IMG/VR virus record: IMGVR_UViG_3300030102_008089 | Span: 63,434-127,433 of that record | Source of the DNA: a virus | DNA length: 64,000 bases | Strand: one strand, 5' to 3' | Part shown: positions 25,201 to 34,700 of the stretch, in pieces | Layout: every line of letters starts with the position of its first letter | Position numbering within the stretch: position 1 is the first letter of the stretch | The notes under the pieces: generated by a model | Databases searched by the model: none | Seen by the model: the letters and a program-made list of their open reading frames with translations, nothing else | What the model was told of the DNA's origin: nothing | Translations under genes and position numbers: made by a program

Positions 25201-28057
25201 TGCAAGTTTGTTTTCAGATCTGTTTGAGAAAGAACAGATTACAAGACAACAACCTGTGTATAACCTCTATAATTCAAAAATGGGAACAGAGTTATTTTAT
25301 CAAATATTCTTCGCACTAAGAGAGGTGCTAATAAATCAGTTGTACTTTAGTAATTCGGGTACTTTTTTTCAAACCCCAGCAGGTTTTTCTTATAATAGGC
25401 TTGGGTATAGAGCGACATTGGAAGATGATTTTTTTGGACAAGATGACGTACAAATCAGGGGAAACTTTGGGGGCAGATATAACCAGTATACACAAAGAAA
25501 TGTATATAAATATATTTGGTCTGACCCACGCCATGGCGCCACTATAGCCCCGAAGAGACTTAACATCCCTCAGTATCGAAACCCTATAGTACCACCATAT
25601 GATCATATGGATGCAGCTTACTATAGTGTAAGAAATTCTCCAGCTAGATTAATAAAAACTTTGGGTCGTTTGCTGTCTCCAGCAAATATTGAAAAAATAA
25701 ATTATGGAGGACCTCGGCGTGCCGATAATATTGTTGAAGCCTTCAGAGATATCGGCGAAGATGGTAACCAAGAGTTTAGATATTTATCCTCAGTATCTAA
25801 TACAGTCTATGATTATTTGGCAAGAGTAGAACAAGCTCCTGTAGGCGGCGGCTGGACAGGTGCCACATATTTAAGATGTTCTCCATCCTCAAGGGGAGAT
25901 ATACAAATATTTTTTAACTCAAAACCAACAGGACAATTTGATGAACAGAGTCGGTACACTCCAACAGAAATATTTAACGAGTTGTCTAACAACTCTTCAG
26001 AGGCACCTGTAGGCATACAGGGGGATTATAATCTAATTGATTATCGAATTTTTGAAGGGACAGAATTTGATGGATCCCAAATATCTGTCAATAATTCATA
26101 TAGGTTACAGATAAATGGAGTAGAACTACCAACGTTAGATAGTGGAGCAACTATAGATTATATGGGAAGTTTGTCTATTGGCATTAATAACACTGAAACC
26201 GTAGACAGTCGATCAGGGGTGTATAGCCGATTTAAAAATATTCTTATTATGCAAAATTATACACAAAGAATTGACGACCTGATAAACAATTCTGTTATTA
26301 ATGATATTGGAAGAAGAAGAATGCCGAAATATGTGGTAGCTTTGAATAAACCAGCGCTACAAAAAACAGACGATATCTGTGTTACAACCGAAGATATTGT
26401 TCGTGGCGATGCTGGATTAAAAAAAGTTCAAGCAAATATGTTCTCTTTCTTTATGAATATTATGCCAATGGCTTCTCCCTATCCCAACTGGAGAAGCGAG
26501 GGAACTGTTCAAGTCATTAAACAGTATCTAACAAACAAATTAATCGAAGACTTAAAAGACAAAGATATTCTTGGGTCTTTTTATGAGTTAATACCATTTA
26601 TTCGCCTTGTATATCCGAGAGTTGAGGGGGATGATCAATTTCGTAAGAATCCAATTATTTTGGATAGCCTAACACCTCTTGAGAACACAAGAAACATTGT
26701 AGAAGCAGTTTATGTGGGGATGCTAGACAATATCTCAAAAACGTCAGAATATAGCTCTGTAAATAAATCGATGTTTGACCCATCAACCCAGTTAAATAGA
26801 TACAAAGAATTATTAGGTAGATTTTATCTTGAGATACACAGGTCTAATAATTTTGCTAATTTCTTACCAAGCAACGTTCGAAATGATCAAAATGCTGTAA
26901 ATCAATCCAGAGACCTTCTTGGTAGTTTTTATGAAATACTTGAAAATGAAGATTTTAAACCAGTAGCAACAGATCTAGGAGTAGTTGCTGGAACTTATTA
27001 TTTTCCAGCAGCATTTCAAATAGCGTCGTATATGATTTATCTTGACAAAGGAATTAAATATAGCGAAAGATATTCAGATATGAACTATAGAATGCTGTTA
27101 GAAGAAGCGGGTGCCGACGACGGACTTCTAACAGCAATCAAGGGTCAATTGGTTCAAAGGTTTACTCCCAGTTTTATTGGGTTTCCAGCGATTCAAGATA
27201 CTTATCTTCAATTTCAAAGAGACCAAGAAGGCATACGACTACCAGCAGACTACTCTAATAATTTAAATGCGTCTGCATATGAGTTTGATTCAGATATGTT
27301 CAGTATTACATATTTTAATTCCCGTCAAATTAAAGGGAGGATAAAGCATCTTGAAAGGATTTTAAAACTTATTGATGATGGTGCTGGTTTTGACATACGG
27401 AAAGCAGAGCAGCTTGGAATTAATGAGGAATTAATTAGTGAGTACAGTGAAGAAGATCAGCCAGGTTTTTTGTTTGCGATGAGAAGAGGGTATAATCAAG
27501 TAAGGTTAAGCAACGATCAACCACCTATTGTTCAACTACAAAATGATGGACCTTATGAAATAAGGACAGACAATAATGCCCCTCATGAAATATTAACTGT
27601 AAGCAACTTTCCATTTTCTGACATCCGAGAGAATGACATATTAAGATCTTTAAATTTTGCGATAAATATCTACGGAGATGAAAACTACTCCTATAGGACA
27701 CCTCAACGAGGAATCCCAGATCGAAATTTTAGACCCAACGATGATGACGAGGAGCCCCCAAGACCATCTGATTTATTTTTAGTAGAAAGATTTAATCTTG
27801 ATACGGTAGATTTAGATGAAAATGGATTATCTCAAAGAGATAGGGTGGTCGCTATTCTGGAATCGATAACACAAAGAATAAGAGCAGGAGAAACACCACT
27901 TCAGGACCTAGTATCAACTAGGGCTGCGGATACAAATAGGTCTCGTCCAGAATATTTCTTGTCCTCGTTATTCTTAGACGTAGCACCTGTTGGAGATCGA
28001 GTTTTCATATTGGAAGAAAAAAACGCACTGGAAAAACTAATTATTCGAGATGAGTAA
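22253..28057 (+). CDS. Very large baseplate/tail structural protein (1934 residues)
   Basis: The longest frame of the first half of the tail module; no family recognised. The N-terminus (MSITDRQRKIVNPYADSLL) and much of the chain are charged and mixed helical. A basic stretch (EIEKRKRQKRKKLFETYKRV) lies near residue 545, and a hydrophobic helical segment (MLESILLNFLKSILAGLAKDLLKAVLG) lies near residues 720-745. The rest has many short Y/R-rich beta segments. It is flanked by spike-like genes and gp25, so a baseplate hub or wedge role is likely. It is not obviously a tape-measure protein, because it lacks long coiled coils and phage-tail repeats. Confidence 0.6.
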   Translation: MSITDRQRKIVNPYADSLLTEERSGAGYDYESVRNRFVLDAIHERYIYFFQFPKVGDALNVDEEQGIQNPQVSQQDLLAYFALYPQNGKLVDGQVVELSVEEAYEQLQTIIDLLSQNNVLDRYLSKTSELSYEEAFQNRQNLANLIAIPPAHSNSYRRSLRSAFSLPNDQYSSEVNLSGIDLSARASTYVIANTNVDLYDWRKNCEPGQRQNVYYNSVDRNYYFTNRTDIVSVQEAPGYVLNILRGVPDGQAEWERSSRLAKEQYSDAVAKGISEILLATGKNSEENLASISDIFLPPNTFRLYTYLDPRPGSRWTYAVKIPSESINILPEPSGTETSREETEISPLQKAKRIIGEQNKSSQSVRFQVEDMIRYVYYGKKLLKKYDKNLFELSLRSNMLSGIDLDREAFRINNFFDLLELFYSFNKITLQDTDFIEMYFTSDYSLEYIVVNGSFYYQGTGTTTFLNQEEKPRVLDAFSIFTPTTFSIIKNSEQIYNEAKITSPDNRKNVLTFMTEYLYPLLDLDNIKRTEAAKQEIEKRKRQKRKKLFETYKRVTGGRPEDFEFLYSNRPLSYTLTNTLKNMDCDTGQSFVLGQALLLWKNLESKTPLQSVIRQVIILLRDEVIEDEVAKRLLTESDQFIRDPSLFRRDIKKFIDDQIFCSLDVIGDFIEDQFLDPLGLPPEANRLTRQVINGTPKIEFKKCSMVSLKANQSAIYQKMLESILLNFLKSILAGLAKDLLKAVLGCGPDDQNTDLKNSIRKQDFGVINLMNFLDNVDIVAAANMVGLKQRIDGQSEDVTLEQMSNFIEDVSLMSTPIEIQQLLNGDATNDLLRHLIETVKGTKDINQMRGQDPIQIIVSDYSTVNFTTERISEFFFTIGEALDGRFGDLGETGLTSPLEAYCNSRDGLLDPLSLQFTEPEFEAQYNDIINSKIAKINTYCNFLRDFTNIELEIQRLVESLPGLQWYDDLLKEIAGISNRFAEWVASLFSDLFEKEQITRQQPVYNLYNSKMGTELFYQIFFALREVLINQLYFSNSGTFFQTPAGFSYNRLGYRATLEDDFFGQDDVQIRGNFGGRYNQYTQRNVYKYIWSDPRHGATIAPKRLNIPQYRNPIVPPYDHMDAAYYSVRNSPARLIKTLGRLLSPANIEKINYGGPRRADNIVEAFRDIGEDGNQEFRYLSSVSNTVYDYLARVEQAPVGGGWTGATYLRCSPSSRGDIQIFFNSKPTGQFDEQSRYTPTEIFNELSNNSSEAPVGIQGDYNLIDYRIFEGTEFDGSQISVNNSYRLQINGVELPTLDSGATIDYMGSLSIGINNTETVDSRSGVYSRFKNILIMQNYTQRIDDLINNSVINDIGRRRMPKYVVALNKPALQKTDDICVTTEDIVRGDAGLKKVQANMFSFFMNIMPMASPYPNWRSEGTVQVIKQYLTNKLIEDLKDKDILGSFYELIPFIRLVYPRVEGDDQFRKNPIILDSLTPLENTRNIVEAVYVGMLDNISKTSEYSSVNKSMFDPSTQLNRYKELLGRFYLEIHRSNNFANFLPSNVRNDQNAVNQSRDLLGSFYEILENEDFKPVATDLGVVAGTYYFPAAFQIASYMIYLDKGIKYSERYSDMNYRMLLEEAGADDGLLTAIKGQLVQRFTPSFIGFPAIQDTYLQFQRDQEGIRLPADYSNNLNASAYEFDSDMFSITYFNSRQIKGRIKHLERILKLIDDGAGFDIRKAEQLGINEELISEYSEEDQPGFLFAMRRGYNQVRLSNDQPPIVQLQNDGPYEIRTDNNAPHEILTVSNFPFSDIRENDILRSLNFAINIYGDENYSYRTPQRGIPDRNFRPNDDDEEPPRPSDLFLVERFNLDTVDLDENGLSQRDRVVAILESITQRIRAGETPLQDLVSTRAADTNRSRPEYFLSSLFLDVAPVGDRVFILEEKNALEKLIIRDE

Positions 28058-28454
28058 CTTACAAGGCATATCACCAAGGATTCCATTAGTGTACGACAGT
28101 ACAGATGGGCCTTACCAACTTAATAAAACCTTAAAGCAAACCTTTAGGCAAAATTTAAAAATGCTTGTCTTGACTATGCCTGGTGAAAGAATAATGGAAC
28201 CAGACTTTGGTGTTGGTTTATATGGGTTTTTGTTTGATTCCATTACAGAGGACACTTTCACTAATATTTCTGAGAAAATAAAAGAGCAAATAGACATCTA
28301 CATACCAGCGATAAATCTTACAGAAATAGCTTTTGTTACCAGTGATGAGGATTCTACTTTGAGTTTTAATGAGGTAAGAATAAGTATAAAATATAATATT
28401 TTACCCTTTAACGGAAGTGATGAACTAATAATAACCTCGACGATGACTAATTAA
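28050..28454 (+). CDS. gp25: gp25-like baseplate wedge protein
   Basis: A 134-residue member of the GPW/gp25 family: IPLVYDSTDGPYQLNKTLKQTFRQNLKMLVLTMPGERIMEPDFGVGLYGFLFD contains the conserved 'N.k.Ll.t.pGER...p.fG..l' region including the PGER turn. In T4, gp25 is a core subunit of the baseplate wedge that initiates sheath assembly. Length equals T4 gp25 (132). It overlaps the preceding large gene by eight bases and is followed by gp6, the same neighbour order as in many myoviruses. Confidence 0.9.
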   Translation: MSNLQGISPRIPLVYDSTDGPYQLNKTLKQTFRQNLKMLVLTMPGERIMEPDFGVGLYGFLFDSITEDTFTNISEKIKEQIDIYIPAINLTEIAFVTSDEDSTLSFNEVRISIKYNILPFNGSDELIITSTMTN

Positions 28455-28470
28455 TATCGGGAAAAACAAA

Positions 28471-30267
28471 ATGGCAAAAAGACCGATAAATTATACAAGC
28501 AGAGATTTTGAGTCCATTAAGAATGACTTAGAAAATTATGCTAAACGTTACTATCCTACTACATTCAAAGATTTTAGTGAAGCTTCTTTTGGTGCTTTAA
28601 TGTTGGATTTAGTTGCATATGTGGGAGATCAGCTTTCCTTTTATGCAGATTTCCAAACAAATGAAAGTTTTCTTGACAGCGCAATTAGATATGATAGTGT
28701 TGTTAGGTTATCCGAGACCCTCGGATATAAAAATCAGGGCGCTGCTAAGTCAACTGGACAAGTAGCTATATTTATGCTTGTACCAGTATCGTCTAATTCT
28801 AGATCTCCAGATGTAAATTATTTTCCGATTTTACAAAGAGGGACAATCATCTCAGGGGAGAATGGTGCCGCCTATACTTTAACAAATGATGTTGATTTTA
28901 CAGATCCCAATAATCAAATAACGGTAGCCAGAACTGACACAACAACAGGTAACCCAACATTTTTTGCTGTAAAAGCATTCGGTCAGGTTGTTTCTGGTCG
29001 TCAATTTGAGGATCAAATAACAGTGGGTGATTATCAAAGATTTTTAACCCTGGATCTTGGTAGGAATAATGTAACAGAAGTTTTATCTGTAAAGGACTCT
29101 CAGGGTAACGAATATTTTGAGGTTGAAAACCTATCTCAGGATGTTGTCCTGAAGCAGGTTAAGAATGTAGATAGTTCAACAAGAGATGATGTTGCTTACT
29201 CTATGCGAGTTATGCCTGTGCCCAGAAGATTTACAACAAGGTTCAATGTAGATGGATCAACAACACTTCAGTTTGGTTATGGGTCTGAGGATAATCTAAC
29301 TGGTGATCTTGTCGCTGACCCCGCAGACGTTGTACTTAACGTAAACAGTAAGCCTTATGTTTCCGAGACGACTTTTGACCCTACAAACTTAATAAAGACC
29401 GACAAGTTCGGAGTTGTCCCAACAAATACAACTCTTACAGTAATTTATACAGCAAATACTTCAAATGTATCAAATGCCTCTGTTGGCAGTATTAACAATA
29501 TTTCGAGTCCAAAACTTCTTTTTAATGACAGGTCACAATTGTCTGAGGCCGTTATTGATATCATAGTAAGTTCGATTGAGGTAGATAATGAAGAGCCAAT
29601 AACTGGTGATAGTGAGCCCCTCACAGCAGATGAGATAAGGATTAGAGCACTTGGATCCTACGCTACACAAAGTCGTGCAGTGACCAGAGAAGATTATATG
29701 AACTTGGCCTATCGTATGCCTCCAAAATTTGGAAAAATCAAAAGAGCAAATGTGATAAGAGATGAAAATTCTTTTAAAAGAAATCTGAACATGTATGTTT
29801 TGTCTGAGGACTTCCTTGGTAACTTGTCAGTGCCAAACTCTGTATTGAAAGAAAATCTCAAAGTATGGTTAGACAATTATAGAATGATCAATGATACAAT
29901 TGATATTCTTGATGGGAAAGTAATAAACTTTGGTATTAAGTATGAGATAATATCTGACATAGATGCAAATCGTTTTGATTTGTTAGAGCAATGTAACGAA
30001 GCTTTGAAGAGTGATTTCCTGACAATAAAGTTCGGACTAGGAGAGTCTGTATACCTCTCAGAGGTGTATAAAATACTTAATGATGTGCCAGGAGTTACAG
30101 ATACAAGAAATGTTGAATTTTATAATCTTAATGGTGGAGTTTATAGTAACTATATTTACGACATTGATTCAAACATATCTAGAGATGGAAGGTATCTTAT
30201 TGTCCCCCCTGATTCAGCAGCAGAAATTCTTTTCCCAGATACTGATATTTTAGGAGTTATCGTGTAA
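28471..30267 (+). CDS. gp6: gp6-like baseplate wedge protein (baseplate J-like)
   Basis: A 598-residue protein resembling T4 gp6. The N-terminus MAKRPINYTSRDFESIKNDLENYAKRYYPTTFKDF is typical, followed by EASFGALMLDLVAYVGDQLSFYADFQTNESFL. The C-terminal half contains the baseplate-J-like core (DEIRIRALGSYATQSRAVTREDYMNLAYRMP). gp6 forms the iris-shaped ring that holds the wedges together and changes shape on infection. It is slightly shorter than T4 gp6 (660). Confidence 0.85.
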   Translation: MAKRPINYTSRDFESIKNDLENYAKRYYPTTFKDFSEASFGALMLDLVAYVGDQLSFYADFQTNESFLDSAIRYDSVVRLSETLGYKNQGAAKSTGQVAIFMLVPVSSNSRSPDVNYFPILQRGTIISGENGAAYTLTNDVDFTDPNNQITVARTDTTTGNPTFFAVKAFGQVVSGRQFEDQITVGDYQRFLTLDLGRNNVTEVLSVKDSQGNEYFEVENLSQDVVLKQVKNVDSSTRDDVAYSMRVMPVPRRFTTRFNVDGSTTLQFGYGSEDNLTGDLVADPADVVLNVNSKPYVSETTFDPTNLIKTDKFGVVPTNTTLTVIYTANTSNVSNASVGSINNISSPKLLFNDRSQLSEAVIDIIVSSIEVDNEEPITGDSEPLTADEIRIRALGSYATQSRAVTREDYMNLAYRMPPKFGKIKRANVIRDENSFKRNLNMYVLSEDFLGNLSVPNSVLKENLKVWLDNYRMINDTIDILDGKVINFGIKYEIISDIDANRFDLLEQCNEALKSDFLTIKFGLGESVYLSEVYKILNDVPGVTDTRNVEFYNLNGGVYSNYIYDIDSNISRDGRYLIVPPDSAAEILFPDTDILGVIV

Positions 30268-30268
30268 A

Positions 30269-31762
30269 ATGGCTATAAAAAAATATTACGCTACAAAAGA
30301 TAACACGATATCTAACGCTTTCAAGAGCAATCTTTTAACGAGGGCTACTGGGTCTAATATGGGCGCAGCAGATATCTTAGAGGTTTTTGTAATACACGGA
30401 CAAACTTCCGCATCAGTTAGTACCGAAAACGCTGAACAGAGTAGGGTAATTATTGAGTTTCCAATCGATTCAATTCAGGCGGATATGAATAACGGCGTTT
30501 TGCCAACAAGTACAGGAAGTATTCAGTTTTACCTAAATTTGTACAATGCTCCTCATGGCTCTTCAACGCCTACAGAGTTCAACCTAGACGTGAAGATGTT
30601 AGCCCAGGCTTGGAGTGAGGGTCGTGGACTTGATATGGACAACTATTCAGATTCAGGTGTATCTAATTGGATTTCCGCCTCATCTACCGCAGAGTGGGGA
30701 ACAACAGGAAGCTCATTTATAGGTGGTGTAAATACCTCTGCAAGTGTATCTTTTACTACAGGAATTGAAAACATATCGGTAGATGTGTCTGAGCAAGTTT
30801 ATAAATGGTTAGACGCAACAAACAATTATGGATTCCTTATAAAATTCCCAGACAGTATTGTTTCAGGGTCTGACTCTTATTATACAAAGAAATTTTTTGC
30901 AAGAACTAGTGAATTTTATCATTACCAACCAACAATTGAGGCTCGATGGGATTCTTCAAGAAAAGATAATAGAGGAAACTTTTTTATTAGCAGCAGTTTG
31001 GCAACTTCTGATGACAATAGGAACACCCTATTTCTGTACAATGTGATCAGGGGAGAGTTAAAAAACATACCAGGACTAGATGATAATAAGTTGATGGTTG
31101 AGTTGTATTCTGGAAGCACAGCACCAGAAGGATCTGCTTTGTATGTTGATGATTCTTCAGGAACATCAGTTACCGCAATAACTGGTGGATTACTCATAGA
31201 GAATGGTACCACAGTAACAGGCGTATACACAGCGTCATTCGCTTCAACCAGCAGCCTAACCACCGTGTATGATGTGTGGCACACAGGCTCAGGGGGCTCA
31301 AGAATAGAATTCTATACAGGATCATATGAACCAATTGGAGTTGAGACAAGCGACCTTCAATATGATAAAAAATATTTAACTTCTATAACAAATTTAGACA
31401 GTTCATATGAGAAGGGTCAAAAGCCAAATCTTAGAGTGTTTATTCGTGAAAAAAACTGGAGTCCTACAATATACACCGTGGCATCCTCAAAAGTAGATAC
31501 AACAATAATAGAAGATGCTTATTATAGAATTTTTAGGTCAATTGATAACTTAGAAATAGTGCCTTATGGAACTGGAAGCTCAAACAACAACTTCACTCGT
31601 TTGTCATATGATGTAAGCGGGAACTATTTTGAATTAGACACCTCGTGTTTAGAACAAGGCTACTCATATGGAATTCAGTTTGCCTACTATTTACAGGGTG
31701 AATACCAACAACAGCCAGAGGTATTCAAATTTAAGATAGAAGAAGATAGCCTGTATGAGTAG
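30269..31762 (+). CDS. Structural protein with DNRLRE/CBM96-like N-terminal domain
   Basis: A 497-residue protein. Residues 1-235 look like the DNRLRE/CBM96 carbohydrate-binding-like fold: an 'AQAWSEGRGLDMDNY' box, W-rich loops, ISVDVSEQVYKWLDATNNYGFLIKFP, and KKFFARTSEFYHYQPTIEARW (matching 'f.S.E...p.LvV.y'). The remainder is a series of beta-rich segments. Placement after gp6 suggests a baseplate or fibre-attachment protein, possibly binding a surface glycan. Fold assignment is by pattern only. Confidence 0.6.
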   Translation: MAIKKYYATKDNTISNAFKSNLLTRATGSNMGAADILEVFVIHGQTSASVSTENAEQSRVIIEFPIDSIQADMNNGVLPTSTGSIQFYLNLYNAPHGSSTPTEFNLDVKMLAQAWSEGRGLDMDNYSDSGVSNWISASSTAEWGTTGSSFIGGVNTSASVSFTTGIENISVDVSEQVYKWLDATNNYGFLIKFPDSIVSGSDSYYTKKFFARTSEFYHYQPTIEARWDSSRKDNRGNFFISSSLATSDDNRNTLFLYNVIRGELKNIPGLDDNKLMVELYSGSTAPEGSALYVDDSSGTSVTAITGGLLIENGTTVTGVYTASFASTSSLTTVYDVWHTGSGGSRIEFYTGSYEPIGVETSDLQYDKKYLTSITNLDSSYEKGQKPNLRVFIREKNWSPTIYTVASSKVDTTIIEDAYYRIFRSIDNLEIVPYGTGSSNNNFTRLSYDVSGNYFELDTSCLEQGYSYGIQFAYYLQGEYQQQPEVFKFKIEEDSLYE

Positions 31763-34700
31763 ATTAAAGGACTTATATCAAAACAACAAGCAAGGAACAA
31801 CTGTTGGGAAATATCTCAATAGCAGTTCTCCTGATAATTTAGGAGGAGGCATAGAGTCAGAGGCTCATTTAAAATCCCTTGTTAAAAAGAATAATTATTT
31901 TCTACCACCCATAGATTATTCAAAGCCAGAAAACTTTGTTAAGTTTGGTTCGGCATATGAGTATTACAAAAACACATTTGAATATATTTCTAGTTACTAC
32001 CCTTACGATGGTTCTGGTTTGGAAAAAACAAACTTTTTCAATGATATAAATCCCTTAGAAAAATATATGCTAGAGGAAGTATATCCACGATCAACAGGTT
32101 TTGTCACAATAGGCGCAACCTATGGAGCGATATCATCAGATGCTAGTGGATACTTCTCATCTTCTGCTCAATATATTCAAGCAAAAGGTGGTCCTCACCT
32201 TAATACAAAATTTAACGAATCAGAAAATAGAACTTCGAATCTAGAGTTTGGCGGGCCTAGTGGATCTACAGTTGAATTTTTCCTGAAGAAAAACGATTTG
32301 ATAGATGAAAATTCTAGCTCTAGGCGGCAAGTCATCCTCGATGTAACAAATGGTGTTACAGAATCCACACAAGTAGATTACGGCAGGTTCAGGATAGAAT
32401 TAATATCAGGTTCAGAAACACAGTTTAATGTACTGATGCTATCAGGCACTAATGGGTTTAATAATGTCTTAGTTCCTTCTACTCCTAATCAAATAACAAT
32501 CTCTGATGGCTCTTGGAGACATTTTTCGTTTGCCTTCAATACAAAACCAGCGTCAGGATCTCCGTATATAGATTTCTATGTTAATGGTACTTGTGTTGAG
32601 ACAGGTATAGTAGGGTCTTCAAACATCTCAACACCTGTTACGGGTACAATGATAGCAAACATTGGCGCTCTAAAACAGAATCCGACAGGTGCTCTACCAG
32701 CAACTTTTGAGGGCTACGGAAAGCTTTCGGCTTCAATCGATGAGTTTAGATTTTGGAAAACCAGAAGAAACGCAGAGCAGATAGGTAGGAACTGGTTTAT
32801 TAATGTTGCTGGCGGTAGCGACAAATATGATGCCAATGTTTCACTTGGGGTGTATTATAAATTTAATGAAGGGATTACAACAGCAGAAGCTACTGACTCT
32901 GTTGTTCTTGATTATTCTGGCAGACTGTCAAATGGATTATTTACAGGGTATGATACAACTTGCAGAAATACAGGATCTGCTATTGATCAATTGTTGATTG
33001 ATTCTGTTCTCGAAAGAGGTGACCCAATAATACGCACAAATCATCCTGAGTATATATCAACTAAGGATTCATACGAAGTAACCGGCTCGACATATGATCA
33101 AAATAATAGCGCCAGACTTTTAAACCACCTCCCAAATTGGATAATAGAAGAGGAGGAGAATAGTCAAAATGAAATTATTAATTTAACACAAATTATTTCT
33201 GGTTATTTTGACACTTTGTATAACCAACTATCATCCTTGAAAAAAATAAGATACAATGATTATGTTAGCGGAAGTTTAACAAATTCTATTGATGAATTTC
33301 CGCACAATGACAGACTTGTTGAAAACCTTGGTATTAATACTCCTGAGTTGTTCGAGAATGCAGATGTGTTGGCTCAATTTCTAAAAAGAGATGAGCAAAT
33401 TAATTTTGACCAGCAACTTGTGGATGTGAAAAATACAATATATAAAAACATATATAACAACCTAAATTTTATTCTTAAATCAAAAGGCAACGAAAAGTCA
33501 ATAAAAAACTTCATACGCTGTCTTGGGGTTGGGGAAGAAATTTTAGCTTTTAACACTTATTCCGACGACGTGGATTTTGAGCTATCAAGTAGCTATAAAA
33601 CACAAGTCAGTACAAAAAAATATGCTGATTTTACCTCGTTAAATAATCAGGGTGATTCAAGTGCATTAGTATATCAGTATTACGATTCAACAAACACAAA
33701 CTCTGTAGGTCTTATTGCAGGATCAGATCAGCTTGATGAGTATGCTTTCACTTTACAGGCAGAATTTTTATTTCCTAATAAAGATGAGCAAGATAGTTTA
33801 TCTTATGAGCTACCAACAGTTCTTACGTCCTCTCTATTTGGTTTTCACGTCCCAAACGATACAAGTCCAACTTCTACAGATCTAACCTGGGAAGCTCTTA
33901 ATAACGATTACGGATTACAAGTATATGCAATTAAAAGCCCAGGAGCCTTTGCAGAAATAACCTCTCCGCTTTCTAGAGTCAAAGATGCATATTTTGTCGT
34001 GCAAAACCGTGCAGGAGAGAATTTATTAACATCAGACATATATCGTAATGTATACGATAACGAAAAATGGAATATTTCTGTAACTTTAAAACCAAAGAGA
34101 TACCCATTCTCTGATGGTGTATTTGGGTCTGATGTAGGAGATTCCGCTTATGAGTTAGGGTTTGTGGGCATAAACTATGATACAGGAGTTAAACAAAATA
34201 GTTTTAATTTAACCGCTGATGTTGGTTTCACTTCAGGCTCATTAACTGTGGGCTCTACAAAGAGAGTTTATGTCGGAGCACACAGGACAAATTTTTCAGG
34301 CGACCTTTTGACTCGATCTGATGTTCATGCTACAAGTTGTAGGTATTGGACAGATTATTTCTCATCGGAAGCTTTGGACATACAAGCCAGAGACACAGAG
34401 ACCCATGGCTCCCTGCACCCATCTAGAAATGCCTATTTGTTTCAGACGGCAAGTGCTAACGTGTATATACCTGAAGCTCAAACATTAGCGTTAAATTGGG
34501 ACTTTTCAAAGGTTACAAAATCTGACTCTAGTGGCTTCTTTACCGTACAGGATCAATCGTTTGGGCAAAATGATGGAAGTTACACAGCAGACTATCAGGG
34601 CACTGTTTTTAGTCCAATAAACCTAAGACAACACACAGGACGTGGTGAATTTTTTACAGCAAATTCTAAACCTGTTAGGAAACAATATGTTTATTCTGAA

